Shown here one piece after another: positions 17,031-25,272 of a stretch of DNA of 64,000 nt (positions within the stretch are counted from its first letter, which is position 1; each line of letters starts with the position of its first letter). The notes under the pieces were generated by a model, which was not told the DNA's origin, made no database searches, and worked only from the letters and a program-made list of their open reading frames with translations. The DNA is from JAJXWB01 sp047605445. GTDB taxonomy: Bacteria > Pseudomonadota > Alphaproteobacteria > Rhizobiales > Beijerinckiaceae. The position numbers and the translations under genes were made by a program. The stretch is from the NCBI GenBank assembly GCA_047605445.1, contig JASGFP010000003.1, positions 17,251 through 81,250 on the forward strand. Direction: 5' to 3'.

Positions 17031-18353
17031 CTACCTGAAGATGCGCTGCGCTGCGCGTTCGGCCGTTTTCATGGTGGTCTTCACGTCTTCCTGTCCGGTG
17101 CAGTAGCGCGCGAACATGTCGACGACGATGAATTCCGCCATGGCTGCGGCCACCTTCGGGCTCAGCGTGCCGAGGCCCGAGGCCGGCAGCGTGCGCTTGG
17201 CCGCGTCGCGGAACACGGTCGTCTTCGGGTCGGCCGTCCAGACCGGGTTGGCGTCATAGGCCGCCAGCGTGTGCGACAGATAGCCTTCCGCGCCGATCAG
17301 CCAGGGATTGTAGTTCTGCGCTTCCATCATGAAGGCCACGAACGCCTTCGTGGTGTTCGGAACCTTGGTGAAGTTGAAGCCGAAGATCGGGAAGGCGAGC
17401 TGGAGTTCGGCGGGCTTGCCCAGCGGGCCGATCGGGAAATAGGCGTGGTCGATGTCCTCGGCCAGTTCCTTCATCTTGGCGTCGCCGCCCTTGCCGGCCG
17501 TCTTGGCCGCCACATAGATCGAAATGCCGTTGGCCGTGAGGTGCAGGTCTCCGGCGAGGAACGCCTTGTTGTTGGACGAATCGTTCCAGGACGCGCAGCC
17601 CGGAATGAAAGTGTCCGACAACGCCTTGCAATATTCGAGCGCCTTGGCCGTCTCCGGCGAGTTGATGATGATCTTGTCGTCCTTGTCGACGAGCCAGGCG
17701 TTGTGGCTCCACAGGATCCAGTGGATCCAGGCGTTTGCGTCGCCGGTGGCGTGGCCGAGCGCGAAGCCCGAGGGCGTGTTGTTCTTCTTCAGCGCCTTGC
17801 ACAGCTCGAGGAAGCCCGGCATGTCCTTGGGCATCTCCTTGAAGCCGGCCTTATTCATCGAGGAAATGCGGTAGTTGAGGTAGCCGCCGTTGACCGCCAC
17901 GGGAATGGCGACCCACTTGCCGCCCGACTTGCCGTAGGCTTCGGCCGCGGGGAACCAGCCGCCGTATTTCTTGCCGAGATAATCGGCGACGTCCTGCATC
18001 GGCAGGCACTTTTCGGGAAAGAGCTGCGGCGTCGAGTGCAGCGACCAGATCAGATCCGGACCCGTGCCCGTGTTGGCGGCGACCGAGGCCTTGGGCTGGA
18101 TGTCGTCGAAGCTCTCGTTGGAGATGTTGACCTTGACGTTCATCGCCTTGGAGAAGGCGTCGACCATCTTCATGAAAGCGTCGTCCTCGGCCTGAACGAA
18201 GCGCTTCCAGCGCAGCACGTTGAGGGTGGCGCCGGCTTCCGGCTTCCAGGGGCTTTCCTGCGCGAAGGCGCGGGCCATGTCGAGCAATGTGCCGCCGGCA
18301 AGGCCCGCCGCCGCTGCGCTCTGCAGCATCGAACGACGCGTAATCAGGGTCAT
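17031..18353 (-). CDS. CUT1 ABC substrate-binding protein
   Basis: This 440-residue periplasmic binding protein has a Tat-like signal (ITRRSMLQSAAAAGLAGG, ending near ARAFAQE). The mature part has the extracellular family-1 pattern with a large C-terminal lobe; KVPNTTKAFVAFMMEAQ and LPASGLGTLSPKVAAAMAEF are seen. GGAGGG lies upstream of ATG 18353. It is the second gene of the operon ATPase - binding protein - MalF - MalG - SnoaL. The ligand is not evident. Confidence 0.9.
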   Translation of the reverse strand: MTLITRRSMLQSAAAAGLAGGTLLDMARAFAQESPWKPEAGATLNVLRWKRFVQAEDDAFMKMVDAFSKAMNVKVNISNESFDDIQPKASVAANTGTGPDLIWSLHSTPQLFPEKCLPMQDVADYLGKKYGGWFPAAEAYGKSGGKWVAIPVAVNGGYLNYRISSMNKAGFKEMPKDMPGFLELCKALKKNNTPSGFALGHATGDANAWIHWILWSHNAWLVDKDDKIIINSPETAKALEYCKALSDTFIPGCASWNDSSNNKAFLAGDLHLTANGISIYVAAKTAGKGGDAKMKELAEDIDHAYFPIGPLGKPAELQLAFPIFGFNFTKVPNTTKAFVAFMMEAQNYNPWLIGAEGYLSHTLAAYDANPVWTADPKTTVFRDAAKRTLPASGLGTLSPKVAAAMAEFIVVDMFARYCTGQEDVKTTMKTAERAAQRIFR

Positions 18354-18420
18354 GTTGTTCCCTCCGTTTTGATGTTTCGGCGCGCGCCCGGTCAGGTCGC
18401 GAGCGTCTCTTGTCTGCGGC

Positions 18421-19491
<1,071 letters not shown>

Positions 19492-19624
19492 GCAGACTTC
19501 CTCCCCAGGGCGTCTTTGCGCGCCTCTTGCGATCATGGTTCAGTCGGCTGCTTGCCGCTGTCCGGTCGCTCGCGCATGATGCAGGCGACGCAGTAAAATG
19601 CAAGCATGCAAATGCGCGCGAGAT

Positions 19625-19674
19625 GCATTGGGCGGCGCAAGGCATTGGGCGGCGCAATGCATTGGGCGGCGCAA
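19625..19674. repeat. Three tandem 17-bp units before a dehydrogenase gene
   Basis: The unit GCATTGGGCGGCGCAA occurs at 19625-19640, 19642-19657 and 19659-19674, with a strict 17-base period. Just upstream, ATGCAA occurs twice 8 bases apart (19598 and 19606). The array lies in the 204-base divergent intergenic region between the ABC ATPase and the D-2-hydroxyacid dehydrogenase genes. Confidence 0.9.
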
Positions 19675-19695
19675 GCAAGCCCGGGTGGAGGCGAC

Positions 19696-20673
19696 GTGTC
19701 CGACTTTGAAACTCTGATGTTCAACCCGATGCCGCCGCTGGTGGTCGAGGGCGTCGCCGGCTGTTCGCGCCTGCACAAATTGTGGGAAGAGGGCGACCGC
19801 GAGAAGACGCTGACGGAAATTGCGCCGCGTATCCGGGGGATAGCGAGCGGCGGCGGCCACGCGAAGGTCGATGGCGCCGTCATGAGCCGCTTTCCGAATC
19901 TCGAAATCGTTTCGTCGTTCGGCGTCGGCTACGATCACATCGACGCCGAATGGGCCGGCAAGCACGGGATCGTCGTCACCAACACGCCCGACGTGCTCAA
20001 CGAAGAGGTCGCCGACACGACTTTCGGCCTCATGCTCGCCGCCGTCAGGCAATTGCCGCAGGCGGACCGATATGTGCGCGAAGGGCGCTGGCCCAAGGCG
20101 CCGTTTCCGCTGACGGCGTCGCTGCGCGGCCGGACGGTCGGCATACTCGGCCTGGGGCGAATCGGGCGCACGATCGCGCGGCGCGCGGAAGCCTTCGGCA
20201 TGAAGGTCGTCTATCACGGCAGGCGCGCGCAGGACGATGCGCCCTATCTCTATTTTCCGACGCTCGCCGGCATGGCGCGCGCCTGCGACATTCTCGTGGC
20301 GATCACGCCAGGCGGTCCGGAGACGAAGCATCTGGTCAACGCCGAAGTGCTGGAGGCGCTGGGGCCGAACGGCGTCTTCATCAATGTCGCGCGCGGTTCG
20401 GTCTGCGATCAGGACGCGCTGATTGCGGCGCTGCGCGACCGCAAGATACTGACTGCCGGCCTCGACGTTTACGAAGACGAGCCGAATGTGCCGAAAGAGC
20501 TGATCGAAATGGAGCACGTGGTCTTGCTCCCGCACGTGGGATCGGGCACGAAACACACGCGAGATGCGATGGGACAGCTCGTTGTCGACAATTTGAGATC
20601 ATTCATTGGTGGCCGCGGGCCGTTGACGCCTGTCGCCGAGACGCCGTGGCCGGCCACGCGGCGTGCGCGCTGA
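19696..20673 (+). CDS. D-2-hydroxyacid dehydrogenase (glyoxylate/hydroxypyruvate reductase type)
   Basis: The 325-residue protein has the NAD(P)-binding motif GLGRIG (152-157) and the catalytic triad Arg233 (NVARGS), Glu262 (DVYEDEP) and His280 (PHVGS). It reduces 2-keto acids to D-2-hydroxyacids or the reverse; glyoxylate or hydroxypyruvate are the usual substrates of this subgroup. GTG at 19696 is chosen because GGAGG lies just upstream (19687-19691); ATG at 19717 is a possible alternative. It is divergent from the CUT1 importer, which suggests shared regulation. Confidence 0.88.
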   Translation: MSDFETLMFNPMPPLVVEGVAGCSRLHKLWEEGDREKTLTEIAPRIRGIASGGGHAKVDGAVMSRFPNLEIVSSFGVGYDHIDAEWAGKHGIVVTNTPDVLNEEVADTTFGLMLAAVRQLPQADRYVREGRWPKAPFPLTASLRGRTVGILGLGRIGRTIARRAEAFGMKVVYHGRRAQDDAPYLYFPTLAGMARACDILVAITPGGPETKHLVNAEVLEALGPNGVFINVARGSVCDQDALIAALRDRKILTAGLDVYEDEPNVPKELIEMEHVVLLPHVGSGTKHTRDAMGQLVVDNLRSFIGGRGPLTPVAETPWPATRRAR

Positions 20674-20698
20674 GCGGGCGACGCAGGGAGAAATTTTG

Positions 20699-21436
20699 AT
20701 GAAGCGGCTGAACCCCTATCTGGCTGGGCGATTTTCCCCCCGGGCCTGTCTGGCCCTCGCGATCGTGGCGGCGTCGCCCGCCTTCGCTCTCGACGCGAAG
20801 AGCGAGCAGGGCGCAACCGGCGTGTGGCGCCTGAGCCAGGGCGCCGGACGCGAATGCACTATCCAGTTGCGCAGCGAGGCGCACGCCGGCGGCCATGCGC
20901 TCGGCATGCCGCCGGGCTGCCGGCACGCCATGCCCGGCCTTGCGAAGGTCGCGGGCTGGAAACTGCCCGCGCCTGATCGAATCGAACTGCTCGACAAGGG
21001 CGGCGCCGCAGTGCTCGCGTTTGCGTCCGACAATGGCGAACTCAGCGCGAAGGGGCCGAAGGGCGAATTCTATGCGCTCACCGCCGCCAATGAAGCGCGC
21101 AAGCCCGCGCAGCATCGCGAGGCGCAGACCGCCGCGCCGCGCGGCCCGAGCGTGCCGGCGGCCGAAATGCCCGGCCGCTATTCCGTGCTGCGCGAGGGCA
21201 ACAAGGACACGGGCTGCATGCTGACGCTCCAGCCCGGCGGCAGGGCGCAGCTCGCTCCCGCCTGCCGCGACAACGGCATCGCGGTCTTCGACCCCGTCGC
21301 CTGGTCCTATGCGGGCGGCAAGCTGATGCTGCGCGCACGCAAGGGGCATCACGCCAATTTCGAGTACGAGCAGGACCAGTCCTGGCAGAAGGATCCGAAG
21401 GAAGGCGGCAAAAAGCTCGGCTTCCGGAAGATGTGA
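20699..21436 (+). CDS. Exported protein with two AprI/Inh-like domains
   Basis: The 245-residue protein begins with a signal peptide (ending near AFALDA). Two similar domains follow: GVWRLSQGAGRECTIQL onward and GRYSVLREGNKDTGCMLTL onward. Each has the Cys pair and Trp-containing end found in the protease inhibitor Inh/Omp19 family (..GCRHAMPGL.. and ..ACRDNGIAV..). A linker of about 30 polar residues separates them. The family inhibits metalloproteases in the periplasm or is a lipoprotein; here no lipobox is seen. ATG 20699 has AGGGAG upstream. It follows the dehydrogenase by 25 bases. Confidence 0.7.
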   Translation: MKRLNPYLAGRFSPRACLALAIVAASPAFALDAKSEQGATGVWRLSQGAGRECTIQLRSEAHAGGHALGMPPGCRHAMPGLAKVAGWKLPAPDRIELLDKGGAAVLAFASDNGELSAKGPKGEFYALTAANEARKPAQHREAQTAAPRGPSVPAAEMPGRYSVLREGNKDTGCMLTLQPGGRAQLAPACRDNGIAVFDPVAWSYAGGKLMLRARKGHHANFEYEQDQSWQKDPKEGGKKLGFRKM

Positions 21437-21448
21437 GAGCACGCAGGG

Positions 21449-21532
21449 CGCCGGGACCGCCGGCCTCCGGCCGGCAAGCCCGCGTCCCGCCTGCTTCCTC
21501 GAAAGGCCGGCTCGAAGCCGGCGCTCCCGGCC
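21449..21532. repeat. Paired GCCGGC-hairpin repeat
   Basis: Two hairpins, GCCGGCC/GGCCGGC (21459-21475) and GCCGGCT..AGCCGGC (21506-21522), lie back to back with flanking GGGA/TCCC bases. They separate the convergent inhibitor-like and denD genes and may act as a bidirectional terminator. Similar GCCGGC stems are common intergenic repeats in proteobacteria. Confidence 0.65.
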
Positions 21533-21541
21533 GCCGTCGCC

Positions 21542-22537
21542 TCAGCCTCCCACCTTTCCACCCAGTTCATCCGCGATATGCGCGCGGATGATGTCGTCGA
21601 ACGATGTCTCCGCCACGAAGCCGAGTTCGCGCGCGCGGCGCGCCTCGAAGCGCTCGGGCCAGCCCGAGACGATCTTCATGATGGCTTCGTCGGGCTTGCG
21701 CTCGATCAGCGATGCAGCGTCGGCGCCGGCGACGCGCCGCAGCGCATCGATCTGTTCGCCGACGGTCACGCAGACGCCGGGCATGGAGAGATTGCGGCGC
21801 GGGCCGATCCTCTCGCCGTCGATGGTCGCCGCGTGCAGGATGAAATTCACCGCCGCGCGCGGCGTGGCGTGGGTGTGCCGGACAGTCTCGGCGACCGGGA
21901 GGATCGCTTTCAGACCGACCAGCGGTTCGCGGATGATGTTGGAAAAGAAGCCGGACGCCGCGGCATTTGGTTTGCCGGGCCGCACGCAGATGGTCGGGAA
22001 ACGCAAGCCGACGCCGTCGAAGAAGCCCTTGCGCGTAAAATCCGCCAGCAGGAATTCGCCGCAGGCCTTCTGCGCGCCGTAGCTGGTCAGCGGCGTCAGG
22101 TGGAATTCGTCCGGGATCGGGTCCGGGAAGGGCGCGCCGAACACGGCGATGGATGAGGAAAACACGACGCGCGGCTTGTATTGGCCGCCGGACAGGATGT
22201 TCTCGGCGCGGATCGCGTCAAACAGGTAGCGCGTGCCGTCGAGATTGACGGCGTAGCCCTTGTCGAAATCGATCTCCGCCTCGCCTGACACGATCGCGGC
22301 GAGATGCACGATCAGGTCGGGGCGGTCGGCCATCAGTCGCGGCGCCAGCGCGCGGTCGGCGATATTGGCGGCCTCGCTCGTGACCTTGAAAGCAGCGCCC
22401 GGCAGGTCGCCGGCTGCGAAGACGTCGACCATGTGCAACGCCGTGACGGGCTTGCCGCCGATGCCGCCGTCCCTGGCGATCCGCTGGCAGAACTTGCGGC
22501 CGATCATGCCGGCCGCGCCGGTGACGAGCACTTTCAT
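21542..22537 (-). CDS. denD: DenD-like D-erythronate dehydrogenase (extended SDR)
   Basis: The 331-residue extended SDR has the nucleotide-binding motif GAAGMIG (residues 7-13) and a SYGAQK catalytic motif. The C-terminal half has RFPTICVRPGKPNAAASGF and LVGLKAILPVAE, features of the DenD group that oxidises D-erythronate at C2 to the 2-keto acid. ATG at 22537 has AGGGGAAA upstream. With the nearby sugar-acid dehydratase, SDR and CUT1 importer it suggests growth on four- to six-carbon aldonic acids. Substrate choice is inferred from the family. Confidence 0.8.
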   Translation of the reverse strand: MKVLVTGAAGMIGRKFCQRIARDGGIGGKPVTALHMVDVFAAGDLPGAAFKVTSEAANIADRALAPRLMADRPDLIVHLAAIVSGEAEIDFDKGYAVNLDGTRYLFDAIRAENILSGGQYKPRVVFSSSIAVFGAPFPDPIPDEFHLTPLTSYGAQKACGEFLLADFTRKGFFDGVGLRFPTICVRPGKPNAAASGFFSNIIREPLVGLKAILPVAETVRHTHATPRAAVNFILHAATIDGERIGPRRNLSMPGVCVTVGEQIDALRRVAGADAASLIERKPDEAIMKIVSGWPERFEARRARELGFVAETSFDDIIRAHIADELGGKVGG

Positions 22538-22761
22538 CGCGTTTCCCCTGTTTTTCGAGTTCTGTTGTAATTTCGCCACGTCAAATTTGACGATGGCCAA
22601 AGCTCTGTAAAGATTACGCAAGTGCGAGATGAGGCTATTGAGCCGAGCTTGCGTGGCGATCTATTCGAGCGGAATGCGGCCCGCCCCGCCTCATTCTGCC
22701 CGCATCCTCCCATCAACAGACGCTTCTCGGCTGAAAAGCCCCGTCCTTTCAGGAGTTGATT

Positions 22762-23097
22762 TTGAAGAAGACTGCGATTGTTCTTGGCATGACCATGCTC
22801 GCCACCGGCGCCGCCGAAGCTTCCTGGACCGGCAAGGCGTCCTATTACGGCGGCCGCGGTCGCACGGCGAGCGGCGGCCATGTCGGCCATCTGACCGCAG
22901 CGCATCGTTCGCTGCCGTTCGGCTCGAAGATCCGCGTGACCAACCTGCGCAACAAGCGTTCGGTGGTGGTGACGGTCAACGATCGCGGCCCCTTCGTGCG
23001 CGGTCGCATCGTCGACGTGTCCACGGGCGCCGCGGGCGTGCTCGGCATGAAGGCCTCGGGCGTCGCGCCCGTGCGCGTGGAACTGGTGTCGCGCTGA
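22762..23097 (+). CDS. Small RlpA-like double-psi beta-barrel exported protein
   Basis: The 111-residue protein has a signal peptide (LKKTAIVLGMTMLATGAAEA) and an RlpA-like domain: GKASYYGGRGRTASGGH, LPFGSKIRVTNL, VVVTVNDRGPF and RIVDVSTGAAGVLGM, each a known core motif (residue pairs Asp and His of the lytic-transglycosylase fold are present). RlpA acts on denuded septal peptidoglycan. There is no SPOR domain, so it is a minimal variant. I chose TTG at 22762, which is spaced 6 bases from AGGAG (22751-22755); a TTG at 22756 lies too close. Confidence 0.82.
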   Translation: MKKTAIVLGMTMLATGAAEASWTGKASYYGGRGRTASGGHVGHLTAAHRSLPFGSKIRVTNLRNKRSVVVTVNDRGPFVRGRIVDVSTGAAGVLGMKASGVAPVRVELVSR

Positions 23098-23099
23098 CA

Positions 23100-23243
23100 T
23101 GATGCTTCCTCCCCCCTTGTGGGAGAGGGTTGAGGTTGCGGGTCGCGCAATCCTGCCGGATTGGCGCTGTTTGACAGACGGCAGTTCTCGCAAGATTGCG
23201 CGACCCCCTCCCCCTCCCCACAGCGGGGAGGGGAGCTTGTTTC
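23100..23243. repeat. Composite intergenic palindrome (mosaic element), copy C
   Basis: End hairpins CTCCCCCCTTGTGGGAGAG (about 23110-23128) and CCTCCCC..GGGGAGG (about 23212-23234) bracket a central inverted repeat GTCGCGCAATCCTGC / GCAAGATTGCGCGAC (about 23142-23156 and 23191-23206). It fills the space between the RlpA-like and SDR genes and shares its central sequence with copy B. Confidence 0.7.
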
Positions 23244-23255
23244 CCGGCGTCGTTC

Positions 23256-24002
23256 TCAAATCGTCATGCCGCCGTCGACCATGTACATCTGGCCGGTCGT
23301 AAATGCGGCTTCGTCGGATGCGAGATAGACGGCGATGTCGGCGATCTCGCGCGCCGTGCCGAGGCGCCCCATCGGCTGACGTGCGACGAAGGATTCGCGC
23401 GCTGCGGCTTGCGTGATGCCGTTGGTCGCCGCCAGCGTCTCGATGCGCTGGTCGAGCGAGGGGCTCTGCACCGTGCCCGGCCCGATGGCGTTGCAGCGGA
23501 TGTTCTTGCCGATGAAATCGGCCGCCACCGCCTTGGTCAGGCCGATCACCGCCGCCTTGGACGCGCCGTAGACGTGCCGGTTCGGCAGGCCGCGCACCGA
23601 TGAGGCGATCGATGAAATGTTGACGATGGAGCCGCCGCCGCGCGCGATCATGCCGGGCAGGAAGGCGCGAATCGTGCGGTGCATGCTCTTCACGTTCAGG
23701 TTGAACGAGAAGTCCCATTCATCGTCGCTCGTCGTCAGCGCCGTGCCGTGATGCACGAAGCCGGCGCAGTTGAAGAGAATGTCGATGCCGCCAATCTCCT
23801 TCGCCATGGCCTCGACCGCCTCGGTCGAGAGCACGTCGAGCTTGCGGCAGTCGGCGCCCTTCAGCGGGGCGAGCAGCGCCTCGTTGAGATCGGTGGCGAT
23901 CACATGCGCGCCTTCCTCAAGGAAGCGCTGCACGGTCGCCTGACCGATGCCGGCGCCCGCCGCCGTGCAGAACGCGATCTTGCCCTTCAACCTGCCGGCC
24001 AT
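23256..24002 (-). CDS. SDR oxidoreductase, DhrS6/2-keto-3-deoxy-L-fuconate dehydrogenase-like
   Basis: The 248-residue classical SDR has TAAGAGIG at 13-20, FNCAG at 77-81, Ser near 131, Tyr145 and Lys149 (VYGASK). The segment IGPGTVQSPSLDQRI and the motif RQPMGRLG are typical of the DhrS6-like branch, which includes 3-hydroxybutyrate dehydrogenases and 2-keto-3-deoxy-L-fuconate dehydrogenases. Near a sugar-acid dehydratase the second role is more likely. The start ATG lies at 24002; the GNAT gene stops at 24004 on the same strand. Confidence 0.85.
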   Translation of the reverse strand: MAGRLKGKIAFCTAAGAGIGQATVQRFLEEGAHVIATDLNEALLAPLKGADCRKLDVLSTEAVEAMAKEIGGIDILFNCAGFVHHGTALTTSDDEWDFSFNLNVKSMHRTIRAFLPGMIARGGGSIVNISSIASSVRGLPNRHVYGASKAAVIGLTKAVAADFIGKNIRCNAIGPGTVQSPSLDQRIETLAATNGITQAAARESFVARQPMGRLGTAREIADIAVYLASDEAAFTTGQMYMVDGGMTI

Positions 24003-24003
24003 C

Positions 24004-24459
24004 TTACTCTCCCTGATCCAGTTTCTTGATCATGTTGACGCGGATGCGATCGGACATCGCCTCCCGCGATTCCTCCACAAAGCCGTGGCGCGCGTACCAT
24101 TCGATATTCGAGAGGTAGAGGCTTGCCGTATAGAGGCGGATGACGCCGCGCTTCTCGTCGCGGGCGCGCTTCTCGGCGAGCGCCAGCAGGCCGCGCCCGA
24201 CGCCCGTTCCGCGCGCCTTCGGGTGAGTCGCGACGCTCCAGATCAGCATGTCGCCGTCGCGGAATTCGAGCGCCAGCGCGCCGTCTGGATTGTTGCGCGG
24301 GCCGGCAAGCCAGACTTCCATGTCGCGCAGGATCGTTGCGTAGTCCGCCTGCAAGGGGATGGGCGTCGCGCCGAGGATGCGCTCGTTTTCGGCATAGGCG
24401 GCGCGCTGCAACGCTTCCAGCGCGGCGCAATCGTCGTCCGTCGCGCGACGCAGGATCAT
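24004..24459 (-). CDS. GNAT family N-acetyltransferase
   Basis: A 151-residue single GNAT domain starts with MILRRATDDDCAALEAL. The acetyl-CoA loop is KARGTGVGRGLL, then AEKRARDEKRGVIRLYT and the C-terminal YARHGF motif. The start at 24459 gives a 4-base ATGA overlap with the stop of the upstream GNAT gene. The N-terminal extension of the open frame beyond it belongs to antisense of that gene. Substrate unknown. Confidence 0.88.
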   Translation of the reverse strand: MILRRATDDDCAALEALQRAAYAENERILGATPIPLQADYATILRDMEVWLAGPRNNPDGALALEFRDGDMLIWSVATHPKARGTGVGRGLLALAEKRARDEKRGVIRLYTASLYLSNIEWYARHGFVEESREAMSDRIRVNMIKKLDQGE

Positions 24460-25157
24460 CCGAGGCCGCCCGCGCCCATCAGCGCGCCGAGGCTTGCGCG
24501 CTGCTTGCCGTCCGCGTCGAAATTGCCGGGCGCAAGCCAGGTCTCGAACGCCTTGCGGCGGGCGGGCCAATCTCCATCGAGCATGGCGAACCAGGCCGTG
24601 TCCCGGCTGCGGCCCTTCACGATCATGTGCTGGCGGAACATGCCTTCGTAGGAGAAGCCGAGACGCAGCGCCGCGTTCTTTGAGGGCGCGTTGAGGTCGT
24701 TGCACTTCCACTCGAAACGGCGATAGCCGAGATCGTCGAAAATGTAGCGGGCGAGCAGAAAGATCGCCTCCGTCGAGCCGGTCGTACGCTGCAGCGGCGT
24801 GCCGAAGGTGATGCCGCCGACCTCGATCGCGCGATTGGGCGGATCGATGCGCATGAGCGTGAGCGCGCCGACCGTCCTGCCCGACTTGTCGATCACGGCC
24901 CAGGCGAGGGGATCGGCGAGTTGCGCCGCATTGGCGACCCAGTTCTGGAAGCTCGCAAAGTCCGGATAGGGGCCGGTGAACAGATAGCGCCAGATGTCTT
25001 CGCGATCATTGCCATGCGTGGCTTCATAGAGATCGCGCGCATGTTCCAGTGCGAGCGGTTCGAGGCGGACATAGGCGCCGTCGAATACGCGCCGCTCCGG
25101 ACGCGGCGCTGGCGTCGCGTCGACCGGCGGACCTATGGGGGCGGGCGTGTTCGACAT
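24456..25157 (-). CDS. RimJ/RimL-type GNAT acetyltransferase
   Basis: This 233-residue protein has an N-terminal polar extension of about 25 residues, then the RimJ/RimL pattern: VRLEPLALEHARDLYEA, DPLAWAVIDKSGRTVG, GGITFGTPLQRTTGSTEAI and ECNDLNAPSKNAALRLGFSYEG (observed as KCNDLNAPSKNAAL and RLGFSYEG). Relatives acetylate protein N-termini or small amines. It is coupled to the next GNAT gene by a 4-base overlap. Both sit between the SDR and the dehydratase genes without an obvious shared role. Confidence 0.88.
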   Translation of the reverse strand: MSNTPAPIGPPVDATPAPRPERRVFDGAYVRLEPLALEHARDLYEATHGNDREDIWRYLFTGPYPDFASFQNWVANAAQLADPLAWAVIDKSGRTVGALTLMRIDPPNRAIEVGGITFGTPLQRTTGSTEAIFLLARYIFDDLGYRRFEWKCNDLNAPSKNAALRLGFSYEGMFRQHMIVKGRSRDTAWFAMLDGDWPARRKAFETWLAPGNFDADGKQRASLGALMGAGGLG

Positions 25158-25175
25158 GCGGCTGTCTCGCTAGTC

Positions 25176-25262
25176 CGTCATTGCGAGCGAAGCGAAGCAA
25201 TCCATCCAGCAGAGAATCATCAGGGGATGGATTGCTTCGTCGCTTCGCTCCTCGCAATGACG
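25176..25262. repeat. Long palindromic repeat (CGTCATTGCGAGCGAAG type)
   Basis: A left arm CGTCATTGCGAGCGAAGCGA.. (25176-25207) is complementary to a right arm ..CGCTCCTCGCAATGACG (25225-25262) with a short AT-rich loop. It lies between the dehydratase end and the GNAT start on the same strand. Very similar palindromes are frequent between genes in Bradyrhizobium and other bacteria. It would form a large hairpin in RNA. Confidence 0.85.
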
Positions 25263-25272
25263 GGTGGGAAGA

